Positions 27,954 through 36,542 of a stretch of DNA of 64,000 nt are shown here, one piece after another. The stretch's first letter is position 1; each line of letters starts with the position of its first letter. The translations under genes and the position numbers were made by a program. The notes beneath the pieces were generated by a model. It was not told the DNA's origin, did not search any database, and saw only the letters and a list, made by a program, of their open reading frames with translations. Source of the stretch: Cellvibrio sp. PSBB023 (GTDB lineage: Bacteria > Pseudomonadota > Gammaproteobacteria > Pseudomonadales > Cellvibrionaceae); NCBI RefSeq assembly GCF_002007605.1, contig NZ_CP019799.1, positions 4,209,501-4,273,500 of the forward strand, in the 5' to 3' direction.

Positions 27954-30170
27954 ATGGCTGCTGCAGATTCACACCATTGTGAACAGACGCTCATGTTCAC
28001 CGATATCGTTGGCTACTCGCGCCTGATGGGGCGCAATGAAGCCATGGCGATAGACATGCTGGGTGATTATCGCCAGATTCTGCTTTTCCATATTGAAGGG
28101 CAGGGCGGCCAATTAGTGGAATGTATTGGCGATGCTATTTTTGCTCGTTTTGATTCCGCCGCCCAGGCCGCTGCCGCTGCCATTGCCATCCAGCAACACC
28201 TGCAAGCCTTTAATGAACCAGATGACAAAAAACTACCGCGCCTGCAAACCCGCATCGGTTTACACAAAGGTGAAGTCACGCTGCGCGACAATGCAGTTTT
28301 TGGCGACACGGTAAACATCGCCGCCCGTCTTGAACCCCTCGCCGTTGCCGATGGTATTTGTATTTCACAAACGGTATACGATGACATTCGCCTTAGCCTG
28401 TCGGCACCAGCCAAATATCTTGGTGTGCAGACATTAAAAAATATCGAACAAAAAATCCGTGTCTACCTTATCAAACCCGCCGGTATTAATTGGCGTGACC
28501 ACCTGCATTATTTTCTGCGCGGGTTAAATAAAAAAATTATTACCTATCGTTACCCATTAACGGCATGCTTGTTTGTCTTTATTGCCGCTGGTTTTTATTT
28601 TGTCCCTCGCTGGTTAGTGCCGGGTTATACGGCCAACTATGTGGAGATTGCCGATTTTCAAAATTTAATGAACGAAAAAGGCGATGCCGATTATTTCTCC
28701 GCCGGTATCACCGAAGCGGTGCGCTCACAGCTGGCAGATATGCGCGATGTATACATAGTAGGCACCAAAGAAGGCATTCACGCCCCCATCCGTCTGGAGG
28801 GCAGTGTACAACGCTTAGGCGACAATCTCCGTATTGCCTATCGCTTATTTCGCCGCAAAGACAATGTGCAAATTGCTGGTGGAAAGTTAGATGGAACCTA
28901 TCAGGATATTTTTATTTTGCAGGATCGATTGGTGGGTGAGATTGCACGTTACTTGGCAGATGAGTTTGATTTGCAGAACTTTAGACCCGCGCCCTTAAGG
29001 TTAACGGGGAATGTAACGGCTTATGATTATTATTTGCAGGGTTTGGCGTATTTGGCTAAGCCGTCTTCTCTCGAGAATATAGATTCATCGATACAGTTAT
29101 TCAACACAGCATTACTTCATGATGAAAAATTCTCTCTGGTAAATACAGGGCTTTGTGAGGCATATCGGCTCAAATATGAGCTGATTAAATTGGCTCGATG
29201 GCTCAATGAGGCAGAGCAATATTGTTTGCTTGCTTTGGCACAAGATGAGCGTTCCATAAAGACTTATAAAGCGATAGGGCGTATTTATTTTGAAACAGGG
29301 CAATATACGAAGGCGATAAATTATCTTGATCGTGCTCTTTTAATCGATGGTGGCGATGTTGCATCTTCCATTGAATTGGGAGGTGTTTATGATGTTCTTG
29401 GTCAAAAAGATAAAGCTGAAAATATTTATATTAAAACAGTGACTAACTCACCTAATAATTGGGAGGCATACGATGGATATGGTTATTTTTTGTTTCGAAA
29501 TGGACGATATGACGAGGCAATAGAAAATTACAAAAAAATTCTTGATATTACCCCTGAGAATATATCAGCGTTGAATAATATAGCAGCTATGTATCTGCTG
29601 AAAAACGAATTCGATCGTGCTGCTTTTTATTTGGAGGAAGCATCACGCATAGAGCCAGATAGTGCTGTTTTTGCAAATATAGGAAGCATGTATTATCTAT
29701 CCAAAAAGTTTACAAAGGCAGCTTTTATGTATGAAAAAGCCTTGTACTTGGAGCCTGAAAACTATCAATGGATGGTGTATTTGGCGGACGCGTATAAATT
29801 TATGCCTGGAAAAGGATTTCTAGCAGATCTATATTTTAGAGATGCTATCAAGTTTGCCAATAAAGATATCGAAGACAATCCAAAAATAGCAAAGAGCTAT
29901 CGTTATCTCGCTTTGGCTAAAACTTACTTTGGCAGCTTCTCAGAAGCAAATGAAATATTAGAAAAAGCAGATAGCCTTGATGCCAAAAGTATTGAAGCGC
30001 TATCTTGTCATTTAAGGGTTGCTATTGCCCAGAAGGATGAGGAAAGAATCAGAGAGTATGTTAAGAAATTGCTCCAATCCCAGTATTCAGATAAATTGCT
30101 GCTTGCTAATCCTGATTTTGCTGTTTTAAAGGAGTCCAGGTTTGGTGATTTATTTGATCGGATTCATTAA
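27954..30170 (+). CDS. Class III nucleotide cyclase with TPR repeats (738 aa)
   Basis: N-terminal class III cyclase homology domain: MFTDIVGYSRLMGRNE (first metal Asp), VECIGDAIFARF (second metal Asp), and FGDTVNIAARLEPLA (transition-state Asn and Arg region). One transmembrane helix (LTACLFVFIAAGFYFV) sits near residue 205. A periplasmic-type FlgO-like segment follows, then about six TPR units (SLVNTGLCEAYRLK to the end). The layout matches adenylate cyclase-TPR proteins. Composition changes inside the gene: from about 29,000 onward it is clearly more AT-rich. GGAGA lies upstream of the start. Confidence 0.88.
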   Translation: MAAADSHHCEQTLMFTDIVGYSRLMGRNEAMAIDMLGDYRQILLFHIEGQGGQLVECIGDAIFARFDSAAQAAAAAIAIQQHLQAFNEPDDKKLPRLQTRIGLHKGEVTLRDNAVFGDTVNIAARLEPLAVADGICISQTVYDDIRLSLSAPAKYLGVQTLKNIEQKIRVYLIKPAGINWRDHLHYFLRGLNKKIITYRYPLTACLFVFIAAGFYFVPRWLVPGYTANYVEIADFQNLMNEKGDADYFSAGITEAVRSQLADMRDVYIVGTKEGIHAPIRLEGSVQRLGDNLRIAYRLFRRKDNVQIAGGKLDGTYQDIFILQDRLVGEIARYLADEFDLQNFRPAPLRLTGNVTAYDYYLQGLAYLAKPSSLENIDSSIQLFNTALLHDEKFSLVNTGLCEAYRLKYELIKLARWLNEAEQYCLLALAQDERSIKTYKAIGRIYFETGQYTKAINYLDRALLIDGGDVASSIELGGVYDVLGQKDKAENIYIKTVTNSPNNWEAYDGYGYFLFRNGRYDEAIENYKKILDITPENISALNNIAAMYLLKNEFDRAAFYLEEASRIEPDSAVFANIGSMYYLSKKFTKAAFMYEKALYLEPENYQWMVYLADAYKFMPGKGFLADLYFRDAIKFANKDIEDNPKIAKSYRYLALAKTYFGSFSEANEILEKADSLDAKSIEALSCHLRVAIAQKDEERIREYVKKLLQSQYSDKLLLANPDFAVLKESRFGDLFDRIH

Positions 30171-30198
30171 CTTTATTTAATAAACCGGGAGGTTTAGT

Positions 30199-30633
30199 AT
30201 GCATATTCTTATCAGGTTAATTGTTCTGTGCGGAGCTTTTTTCACTGCCGGCTGTACTGCGGCCAGTTTGGAGAAGAGTCATAGCATCGTTTATCCCATG
30301 GAGGGAACCAATACTGCGGTGGTTGGCATTGGTGTGGATAAACAGGGGATTCCTTTCCTTGCAGCCAAAGAAATCATTGTTGCGCCAGGACAAAAGATAC
30401 TCTTTGCTGGACCTGACGAATTTATCGTAGTATTTAAGAAAAAGAAAAGCCCTAATCGTAAAATAGAGAACCCTTCCAAAAATGGTGTGGTTGTTATCAG
30501 TGTGCCTAACCAAATTTTTGAACAGAGCGAGTTTGTAGAGGAATTTCGCAAAAACAGCGAAGTAAGATTTAGCTACGGTGTTATTGTTAATGGCAAAGAG
30601 CTTGATCCCGATATCATTGTCAGGCGCCGTTAA
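30199..30633 (+). CDS. Small lipoprotein of unknown function (144 aa)
   Basis: It begins with a hydrophobic signal and a lipobox at AFFTAGC, so it should be a lipid-anchored envelope protein. The mature part is basic, with a KKKKSPNRKIENPSKN stretch. I recognise no family. It lies 28 bp after the cyclase-TPR gene with its own GGGAGG ribosome site, so the two are probably co-transcribed. A terminator follows. Confidence 0.75.
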   Translation: MHILIRLIVLCGAFFTAGCTAASLEKSHSIVYPMEGTNTAVVGIGVDKQGIPFLAAKEIIVAPGQKILFAGPDEFIVVFKKKKSPNRKIENPSKNGVVVISVPNQIFEQSEFVEEFRKNSEVRFSYGVIVNGKELDPDIIVRRR

Positions 30634-30661
30634 AATCAACGCTTTGTTGACATGATTTAAA

Positions 30662-30687
30662 AAGCGACCCCAGTGGTCGCTTCTTTA
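30662..30687 (+). terminator. Terminator after the lipoprotein gene
   Basis: AAGCGACC and GGTCGCTT form an 8-bp stem followed by a T-rich stretch. Confidence 0.75.
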
Positions 30688-30900
30688 TGTGAATAAATCA
30701 CAATCCCCCCTAACAATTTCTCACAGACTCCCAATCTCTGCCGGAGTAATGTCTGGTTTGTAGCAGGGCGTCTGCAAGGATAGGCGAGCGAAACATGGGT
30801 TTTGTTGATCAAGGATGACCGTGTTATGCCTTTCAGGCTGGGCGCCCGGCTACATTTGCGTTGGTGGCAAATGTACGTCTCTTGCAAAGGAATTTTGCTA

Positions 30901-31248
30901 ATGAACCGCATGCATCTCTTTCTTTTATTTGTAGTTTTTCTATTAATCCCGTTGTCTGCACCTGCGTTCTCAGGTCTTATGCCCGCCGCTCAGCCGGATT
31001 GCGATGGTACCTCTGCACAAGAATGTCATCCCTCTACCTTGTTGGCGGCGGATCATCCCCCAGTTGTTTCCGCTGTTGTGTCGCCCGATGATTCGGCGGG
31101 TAAAGCTACTAATCGCCCGGTTGCACCCCTCGTATTGCAGGAATTTATGCAACAAGAGCACGCTGAAAGCCGTAAACAATGGTTTTTATTGGTGATTATT
31201 GCCGTGGTGGTTTTAGTGGCGGTTCGTAGTGCTCCCTCCATGAAATAA
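30901..31248 (+). CDS. Exported single-span protein of unknown function (115 aa)
   Basis: A signal peptide (MHLFLLFVVFLLIPLSAPAF), a Pro-, Ala- and Ser-rich middle with two Cys (PDCDGTSAQECHP), and a C-terminal transmembrane helix (WFLLVIIAVVVLVAV). I chose ATG 30901, which has AAGGA upstream. Just upstream, ACATTTGC and GCAAATGT can pair into a hairpin ending before the ribosome site. No family recognised. Confidence 0.65.
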   Translation: MNRMHLFLLFVVFLLIPLSAPAFSGLMPAAQPDCDGTSAQECHPSTLLAADHPPVVSAVVSPDDSAGKATNRPVAPLVLQEFMQQEHAESRKQWFLLVIIAVVVLVAVRSAPSMK

Positions 31249-31414
31249 TCTGCTCGCGACCCTCATCGGTGGCAGATGAATATGCTAAGCACTCACTCAT
31301 GTCATTTAGGTTGCAATCTCCTGTGTCACCAGCGGAGTTCTGGCAGATTCAGGCAAAAAGCAACGCTCCTTCTATTATTGCTGCTATAAGTTCTTTTGCT
31401 GTTTTATGCGCCAT

Positions 31415-31448
31415 AAGCCTGATGCATTAAGCTGCATCAGGCTTTTTA
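31415..31448 (+). terminator. Terminator before the histidine kinase gene
   Basis: AAGCCTGATGCA and TGCATCAGGCTT form a perfect 12-bp stem followed by T residues. It ends the transcript of the 115-aa exported protein. The remaining 31249-31523 gap shows nothing else. Confidence 0.85.
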
Positions 31449-31523
31449 TGCAGATTAGGTGATGACAAAGTAGCGTCAAGCCCGCAGAATTCAGCTCCCG
31501 ATACCCCCCGAAACCGAGCGCCC

Positions 31524-32897
31524 ATGTATTCGATATTGCCCGCCATAGTTGCATTTTTGTTTTTATTTTTTGGCCTTTATGTCGCGCATTCCAAAGGTCT
31601 GAACCGGGTAACAGCCGCATTTTTAATCCTATGCATTACCACCTTCTTTTGGCAGTTTGTATGGGCAATCTTATTTCAGGTAGAAAACGAAAAGCTCGCA
31701 CAGAACCTGATAGATTTGGGGTGGCTGTTAATCTTGTTTTTGCCGACAAGTCTGTTTCATTTCCTGGTGGAGTTGACCGGGCAGCAGCATCACAAACGCA
31801 AGGTATACGCTTCTTATATTTTTTCCATTTTCCTCGCGGCTACCCATGTCACTACAGATTTGGTGATTAATGGCAACTATCATTATTTTTGGGGCTTTTA
31901 CCCCAAAGCAGGTATCTTCCATATTCTGCACGTACTGCAAACAGCCACTGTGGTTATGTATGGATTGTATCTTGCTTACCAAAAACAAAAGCTGGTGCAG
32001 GCCGGCGAAAAAACCAAACTGCAATATTGCAGTGTTGCGTTGCTGATTTTTTCATTATCGGCGGTGGATTATTTGTGTAACTACGGGGTTGAATTTTATC
32101 CGCCGGGCGTAGTCTTTATCGCCGTGGGCTTGGGGTTGATTGCCCTGGCAACAGTGCGTTATCACGCCATGGATGATTCACGCATGCTGGTGGCAAGCAT
32201 TGCCCATGAAATGCGTACGCCGCTGGCATCATTAAAATTACAGTCCAGGATGCTAACGGATTATTTACCGGAATTAATTCTGGGGTATAACCAGGCGCGG
32301 GATAGTGGGCTGTTGCGTCAACCTATGAATGAGCAAACGCTCACTCATTTAGGACGCACCGCCAAAATATTGGAGCGTGAAGTGGTTCAAGCCAACCATG
32401 CGATAGATATGTTGATGGCGCTAACCACCTCACACTACCTCAATGAAAAAGATTTTAAGCATTTCTCCATGAAGGAATGTGTTGAGTTAGCGGTGAGCCG
32501 TGTGCCCTATAAAAACGACGCGGAAAAAATAGTCAGTGTTGATGTGAAATCTGACTTTGTGGTGCTCGCGTCCAACGAATTCCTCACCTTTGTGCTGATC
32601 AACTTGATTAAAAATTCATTGGATGCACTGCGAGGCAAAGAACGCGGTAGTATAAAAATCACCATTATTGCCGATGCAGAGGGGAATCGCCTTGAGTTTC
32701 TGGATAATGGCATAGGTATTGACGAGAAAATCCTGCCGCACATTTTCGATCGCTTTTTTACCACCAAGGATCGCGGCAATAACTCGGGCGTTGGTCTAAC
32801 CTTCTGTCGTAAGGTGATGGAATCGTTTGGTGGCAATATTACTTGTGAGTCAAAACTAGGCGAATATACGTTGTTTACGCTCACCTTTAAAAAATAA
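31524..32897 (+). CDS. Membrane sensor histidine kinase (457 aa)
   Basis: About seven transmembrane helices fill residues 1-210, of the HisKA_7TM type. The dimerisation helix follows, with the phospho-acceptor His in SIAHEMRTPLASLK, then the N box LINLIKNSLDAL, G1 DNGIGID and the FDRFFTTK-GVGLTFC F/G2 segment. No HAMP, PAS or receiver domain. It converges with a response regulator gene on the opposite strand 28 bp away, which is probably its partner. The input ligand is unknown. Confidence 0.9.
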   Translation: MYSILPAIVAFLFLFFGLYVAHSKGLNRVTAAFLILCITTFFWQFVWAILFQVENEKLAQNLIDLGWLLILFLPTSLFHFLVELTGQQHHKRKVYASYIFSIFLAATHVTTDLVINGNYHYFWGFYPKAGIFHILHVLQTATVVMYGLYLAYQKQKLVQAGEKTKLQYCSVALLIFSLSAVDYLCNYGVEFYPPGVVFIAVGLGLIALATVRYHAMDDSRMLVASIAHEMRTPLASLKLQSRMLTDYLPELILGYNQARDSGLLRQPMNEQTLTHLGRTAKILEREVVQANHAIDMLMALTTSHYLNEKDFKHFSMKECVELAVSRVPYKNDAEKIVSVDVKSDFVVLASNEFLTFVLINLIKNSLDALRGKERGSIKITIIADAEGNRLEFLDNGIGIDEKILPHIFDRFFTTKDRGNNSGVGLTFCRKVMESFGGNITCESKLGEYTLFTLTFKK

Positions 32898-32925
32898 CAC
32901 TTACACCAGCACTCGACTTGCCGTA

Positions 32926-33903
32926 TTAATGTAGTTTTCCACTGCTGGCAATAACGGCGGGTGCTGGTGTGGCAATGTCTCGTTGGGAAATTACTGCGCA
33001 ATAATAATTGGTTGTTCCGCTCACCTTTGTCGCAGGGTAAACCTGCACGCTATGGTTGAAACTTTCTGGTTCGTAAAAGCCATCTTCGGAGCTGAACAGC
33101 GGGATAAATTCGTGTGAGGCGATACGTTGAATCAAGTCGGTGGGCGCGTCTTCCTCTTCCAGAATTTTTAAATGTTCTGCAATATCTTCCTCTGTATAAA
33201 TCAAACACAGCGATTCATTGCCATTGCGTGATTGCAGGGTGAAACGCGAAGGGTTAGAGAGATAAAAGTATTCTTTTACATCCAGCTCACTGCATACGCT
33301 CTGGAAAAACTCTGCCAATTCTGCATCGGCAAAAAAGGGCGTGTTTACATCGACGGCTTCATTTTTAATGTGGCTGGTTAAATCCTGAAAGTAGGCATTT
33401 TGTAATCTGTTCATCGCATTGGTCAGTTGCTCCAACATGTTTTCATCACTCTTTTTAATATAGTAATGAATAATGTTTTCATTGAATGCATTAACTGCAT
33501 CGCTAGGGGTCGCATGACCAGTCAAGAGTATTTTTTTAATGGCGGGATTGGTGATCTTTTTACAGAATTCAATGCCATTCAGGGTGGGCATGGAAAAGTC
33601 GGCTACCACCACAGAAATTTCCATATCGCGCTCGTTATCGCGACGCTTTAAGTGGGAGTGGTTGAGCACCTGTTTGACCCATTTGTCGGAGTCGCCGGAA
33701 AGCTCGGGTGTCGCTTTTTTCAACCCTTGTTGCCCCTTGGGTTTGGGGGCATTAATGTAGTTCAATGCCTCTACCGCATCATCAAATAATTTGAGGTTGT
33801 ATTCGTTGGAAAACACCATGTCTAAGGAGGCAAGGAAATCCGGATTATCGTCAATAAATACGATCTGAGCGGGGTAAAAGAACAGTGGTATCTTGGATTT
33901 CAA
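32926..33903 (-). CDS. Response regulator with an insertion in its receiver domain (325 aa)
   Basis: The receiver has the acidic pair FIDDN (residues 18-19), the likely phospho-acceptor Asp102 in VVADFSMPTLNG, Thr in LLTGHAT and Lys in YYIKK. About 45 extra residues lie between the second strand and Asp102, unusual for a receiver. The C-terminal 160 residues match no output domain I know, and no HTH is visible. The start appears to be TTG at 33903 with AGGA upstream; the first in-frame ATG would remove part of the receiver. Confidence 0.82.
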   Translation of the reverse strand: MKSKIPLFFYPAQIVFIDDNPDFLASLDMVFSNEYNLKLFDDAVEALNYINAPKPKGQQGLKKATPELSGDSDKWVKQVLNHSHLKRRDNERDMEISVVVADFSMPTLNGIEFCKKITNPAIKKILLTGHATPSDAVNAFNENIIHYYIKKSDENMLEQLTNAMNRLQNAYFQDLTSHIKNEAVDVNTPFFADAELAEFFQSVCSELDVKEYFYLSNPSRFTLQSRNGNESLCLIYTEEDIAEHLKILEEEDAPTDLIQRIASHEFIPLFSSEDGFYEPESFNHSVQVYPATKVSGTTNYYCAVISQRDIATPAPAVIASSGKLH

Positions 33904-34176
33904 GGTTATGTCCTGCTATCGGCAAATGCGTTGATTGTGGCGGTTAAGGATTATTGTTGATACGCCTGACTCAAATATATACAAAAGAACAGGTTTTAAA
34001 CAGTCAGTTTCACGATTTAACCCTCCATTTTGGCGTGTCATTTGTGGTCATTGAAAGAAAAAGCAACGCCTGGCACTTAGGTACCAAGGCGTTGTGTATG
34101 GCTAATCAATGCTTTTGTAATAGTGCCCTGTTGTAATTGTTATGCAGGGCTGTCGCTGCGTAGGGCATATGGGTGC

Positions 34177-34683
34177 TTACTTCAGGTTGTCCAGATCTAT
34201 ATCGGTACGCTCAAACTTTTTGATCTTGCGAATGACCTGATCGGGTAGGCGCGCGATATGTTTCTCTTTATTAGCAAACACAATTTGCTGATAGCCACGC
34301 GAGGCCAGTTCATCGTTAATATAAAAGCTGAACAGTAAATAGAATGAACATTTTTGAATGTTAAACGCATTGAGTGCGCAGGTGACTGTCTGGAAGGGGA
34401 AGGCTTCTTTCAGATACTCGTTATGGGCGCGTTTGGTGATAAATACCCCCTGATCCTGCAGCATATCGTTAGAGATACATTCAAAGAACCAACGCTCTCT
34501 CACCGCACCTTGCCACTCAAAAAAATTGGAGAAATACACGTTCTGTGTCGCATTGGAATGCTTGAGTGATGTCTCAAATTTTTGGTAGTAAGTTTGCGGC
34601 GCAATTGGCCAGGCATTGGTGGTTGGCCAGCTGCTAATAACTTCTTCGGCACGGAAAGCAACAGATGAATTGGTAGTTTGCAT
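34177..34683 (-). CDS. Hot-dog acyl-CoA thioesterase family protein (168 aa)
   Basis: The segment YYQKFETSLKHSNATQNVYFSNFFEWQGAVRERWF resembles 4-hydroxybenzoyl-CoA or enediyne-type thioesterases, where Asn-Val-Tyr replaces the usual Asp-hydrophobic-Gly at the active-site strand. The C terminus is basic. No pathway genes are beside it, so the substrate is unknown. Its function is inferred from fold only. Confidence 0.65.
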   Translation of the reverse strand: MQTTNSSVAFRAEEVISSWPTTNAWPIAPQTYYQKFETSLKHSNATQNVYFSNFFEWQGAVRERWFFECISNDMLQDQGVFITKRAHNEYLKEAFPFQTVTCALNAFNIQKCSFYLLFSFYINDELASRGYQQIVFANKEKHIARLPDQVIRKIKKFERTDIDLDNLK

Positions 34684-34937
34684 GATTGAATCCTCATTAG
34701 TTTGAAAGGTCGGTTATGCAAATGAATTGTTCATTTGCTGACCTAGAGTAATGAAGCGCCAAACAAGACTCCACCGTTTGTGCTCCCACAAAAAGCGAAA
34801 TCAAATTTATGTCGTTTAAATCATCTTTTATGTGGAGTTCTTATAAAATTTATCAAGATTTTGTATGCGTATTAATCGTTTTGGCACTTAAATCTTTTAT
34901 TTTATATGCAGCTTGCTGCGATATTTGTTCGTATCAT

Positions 34938-35516
34938 TTAATTATTTGAGCGCCATATCGGCTCAATTTGCCCCTGCATGCAACGCTTTACCTCATCATC
35001 AATACGATTATTGGGCTTCACGCATGCCTTGAGCGAGCGCGATGGCGTGAAGGCTTCCGTTATCTCTGCTGCGGGCATTTGCTGCGCTTGATCTGCATGG
35101 CGGCACGCCGTTGTTTTGAAGCTGTAGTTCGTTGCGCTGCCATTCGAATTGTATTGATCAATCCAATAATTACAGGTCGCAATCAATTGTTGCAGCTGTG
35201 GGTTTTCTGTATTCATCGCCCGCGGCTTTTCGCGTTTGCCAGGCGCGGGCTTATTACTTGGCAAGGGGCGGGTAGAATTACCTGTCGCTTCAACCCAGCG
35301 ATGCGTTCCCGCCTTTTTATGGCATCGTTCCAGCGTCCTCGCATAATAGTCCCGCTCCTTAACCCACTGCCTCACCTGACTTTGATTGCCGCCATTATCA
35401 ATATTGCGCTGAGTAGATTTCAGTTTGGATTGCCATTGACCGCAGTCACTAGCGAAGCTGGTTGTTGGTAGGCTTGACATAGCAAGTGTCGCAACAATGA
35501 TGAATAGATTCTTCAT
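34938..35516 (-). CDS. Secreted Cys-containing protein of unknown function (192 aa)
   Basis: A clear signal peptide (MKNLFIIVATLAMSSLPTTSFA) is followed by SDCGQWQSKL and two segments each holding Cys pairs (ERCHKK; ATCNYWIDQYN...ACRHADQAQ; ACVKPNN...RCMQGQ). The even spacing suggests disulfides. A basic, Pro-rich linker lies at residues 80-105. No family recognised. It is the last gene before the tRNA-Met remnant that marks the start of mobile DNA. Confidence 0.7.
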   Translation of the reverse strand: MKNLFIIVATLAMSSLPTTSFASDCGQWQSKLKSTQRNIDNGGNQSQVRQWVKERDYYARTLERCHKKAGTHRWVEATGNSTRPLPSNKPAPGKREKPRAMNTENPQLQQLIATCNYWIDQYNSNGSATNYSFKTTACRHADQAQQMPAAEITEAFTPSRSLKACVKPNNRIDDEVKRCMQGQIEPIWRSNN

Positions 35517-35652
35517 AGGTCTTCTTCCCTGAATAGTAGTGTGTAGTGCTCCTTCCTTTAATGGATTTTATTCGATTGCAGCAGGGGAATTACGTGATCT
35601 ATAAAACAGAAGGCGATACTGGCTTCATTCTTCCTGCTATAGCACAGGTTTC

Positions 35653-35748
35653 CAGGCAATAAAAAAGCCAGCGAGGCTTTCACCAGGCTGGCTTTATCAA
35701 ATATGGTAATAGAGGCGGACTTGAACCGCCGACCCCAGCATTATGAGA
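35653..35748 (-). repeat. att copy A: degenerate 3' half of tRNA-Met with its terminator
   Basis: On the minus strand it reads the anticodon loop CTCATAA, the variable region, the T arm GGCGGTTCAAGTCCGCC, a damaged acceptor strand, CCA, then the tRNA terminator (AAGCCAGC...GCTGGCTTTTTTATT). It matches copy B at 38351-38447 except for one substitution and an AA/AGC difference in the acceptor. There is no 5' half, so it is not a functional tRNA. It marks the chromosomal junction of elements that insert in the 3' end of tRNA-Met(CAU). Confidence 0.85.
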
Positions 35749-35893
35749 GTTGATAGCCCAACCTCATAAAAACTAAATTCCTTGTAAATCAATGGCTTAA
35801 ATCCTCACTAAACCTCATTGAATCACGCTGAATAGTCAAAATGTGGATGTCACAATGGTGATTCAAGCCGTCATCTCCTGTTAATAGTTGATT

Positions 35894-35929
35894 TTCGAAT
35901 ATTTCGTTTGTTGCGAATATTGCGTTTGT
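35894..35929. repeat. Tandem 18-bp direct repeat upstream of the antitoxin gene
   Basis: Two adjacent 18-bp units sharing the pattern T-CGAATATT-CGTTTGT (15 of 18 positions identical) lie about 80 bp before the antitoxin start. A palindrome, TGACA-GATA-TGTCA, follows at 35938-35951. These look like autoregulatory sites or integrase arm sites. The rest of the 35517-36009 gap shows only att copy A. Confidence 0.5.
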
Positions 35930-36009
35930 GGTTATACTGACAGATATGTCAATTCCGGCATATTCAACTTATCGGGCAAACCTGCAAGGATCTGTGGGTA
36001 GGATGAAAA

Positions 36010-36456
36010 ATGACGAATCGCAAATATGAGCTACCTAGCAGCGAAGAAGTAGATCTCGCTAGGGTAAGTGCTGCGTCACTTACAAAATTTCTTCAGGCAT
36101 TGCCTGATGATCGCCGAGCCAATATCAAGATGGGAGGAGAGGACTTAATTGTCCCAAGGCACGCTGTCGAGTTGTTGCGCGATATTTTGGCTGGTATGTC
36201 AGCAGGTAAAACTATCAATATTGTGCCAATGGCCAAGGAGCTAACCACTCAGCAAGCGGCTGACTTTCTGAATGTCTCTCGCCCTTACCTGATTGGTTTA
36301 CTGGAACAGGGGGAGTTAAACCATACCTTGGTGGGTACTCATCGCCGCATCAGGTTTGATGACCTGCTGGTCTACAGGGAAAAGATGGTTAACAAGTCAA
36401 AGGTCGCAATGGATGAACTCATGAAGCTTTCTCAGGAGCTGGGTATAGGCTATTGA
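36010..36456 (+). CDS. Excisionase-like HTH antitoxin (148 aa)
   Basis: Residues ~78-130 form a MerR/excisionase-type winged helix (LTTQQAADFLNVSRPYLIGLLEQGEL, then RRIRFDDLLVYRE). The N-terminal half is the usual partner-binding region of antitoxins paired with PIN-domain toxins. Its stop overlaps the start of a truncated PIN gene (TGATG), the normal layout of that toxin-antitoxin pair. Here the toxin is broken, so the antitoxin is orphaned. It lies in the islet between two att copies. Confidence 0.8.
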   Translation: MTNRKYELPSSEEVDLARVSAASLTKFLQALPDDRRANIKMGGEDLIVPRHAVELLRDILAGMSAGKTINIVPMAKELTTQQAADFLNVSRPYLIGLLEQGELNHTLVGTHRRIRFDDLLVYREKMVNKSKVAMDELMKLSQELGIGY

Positions 36457-36542
36457 TGAAATACATAGTCCTTTATGACGCGTGCGTTCTTTACCCTTCG
36501 GTATTGCGAGATGTGCTTTATAAAAGTCAATTTTTCTACTGA
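36456..36542 (+). pseudogene. Truncated PIN-domain toxin (first 28 codons only)
   Basis: ATG overlaps the antitoxin stop. The peptide MKYIVLYDACVLYPSVLRDV is the N terminus of a PIN-domain ribonuclease, including the first metal-binding Asp (position 8) in the YDACVLYP motif. After about residue 22 homology ends, and the frame stops at 36542, inside the 3' end of the oppositely oriented ATPase gene. The remaining three-quarters of the domain, with the other catalytic acids, is missing. The join marks an old recombination or insertion point. Confidence 0.8.

Noticed and set aside
35653..35748. A complete tRNA-Met gene
   Set aside because: Only the part from the anticodon loop to the 3' end and the terminator is present; there is no D arm or 5' acceptor strand. 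The same applies to 38351-38447.
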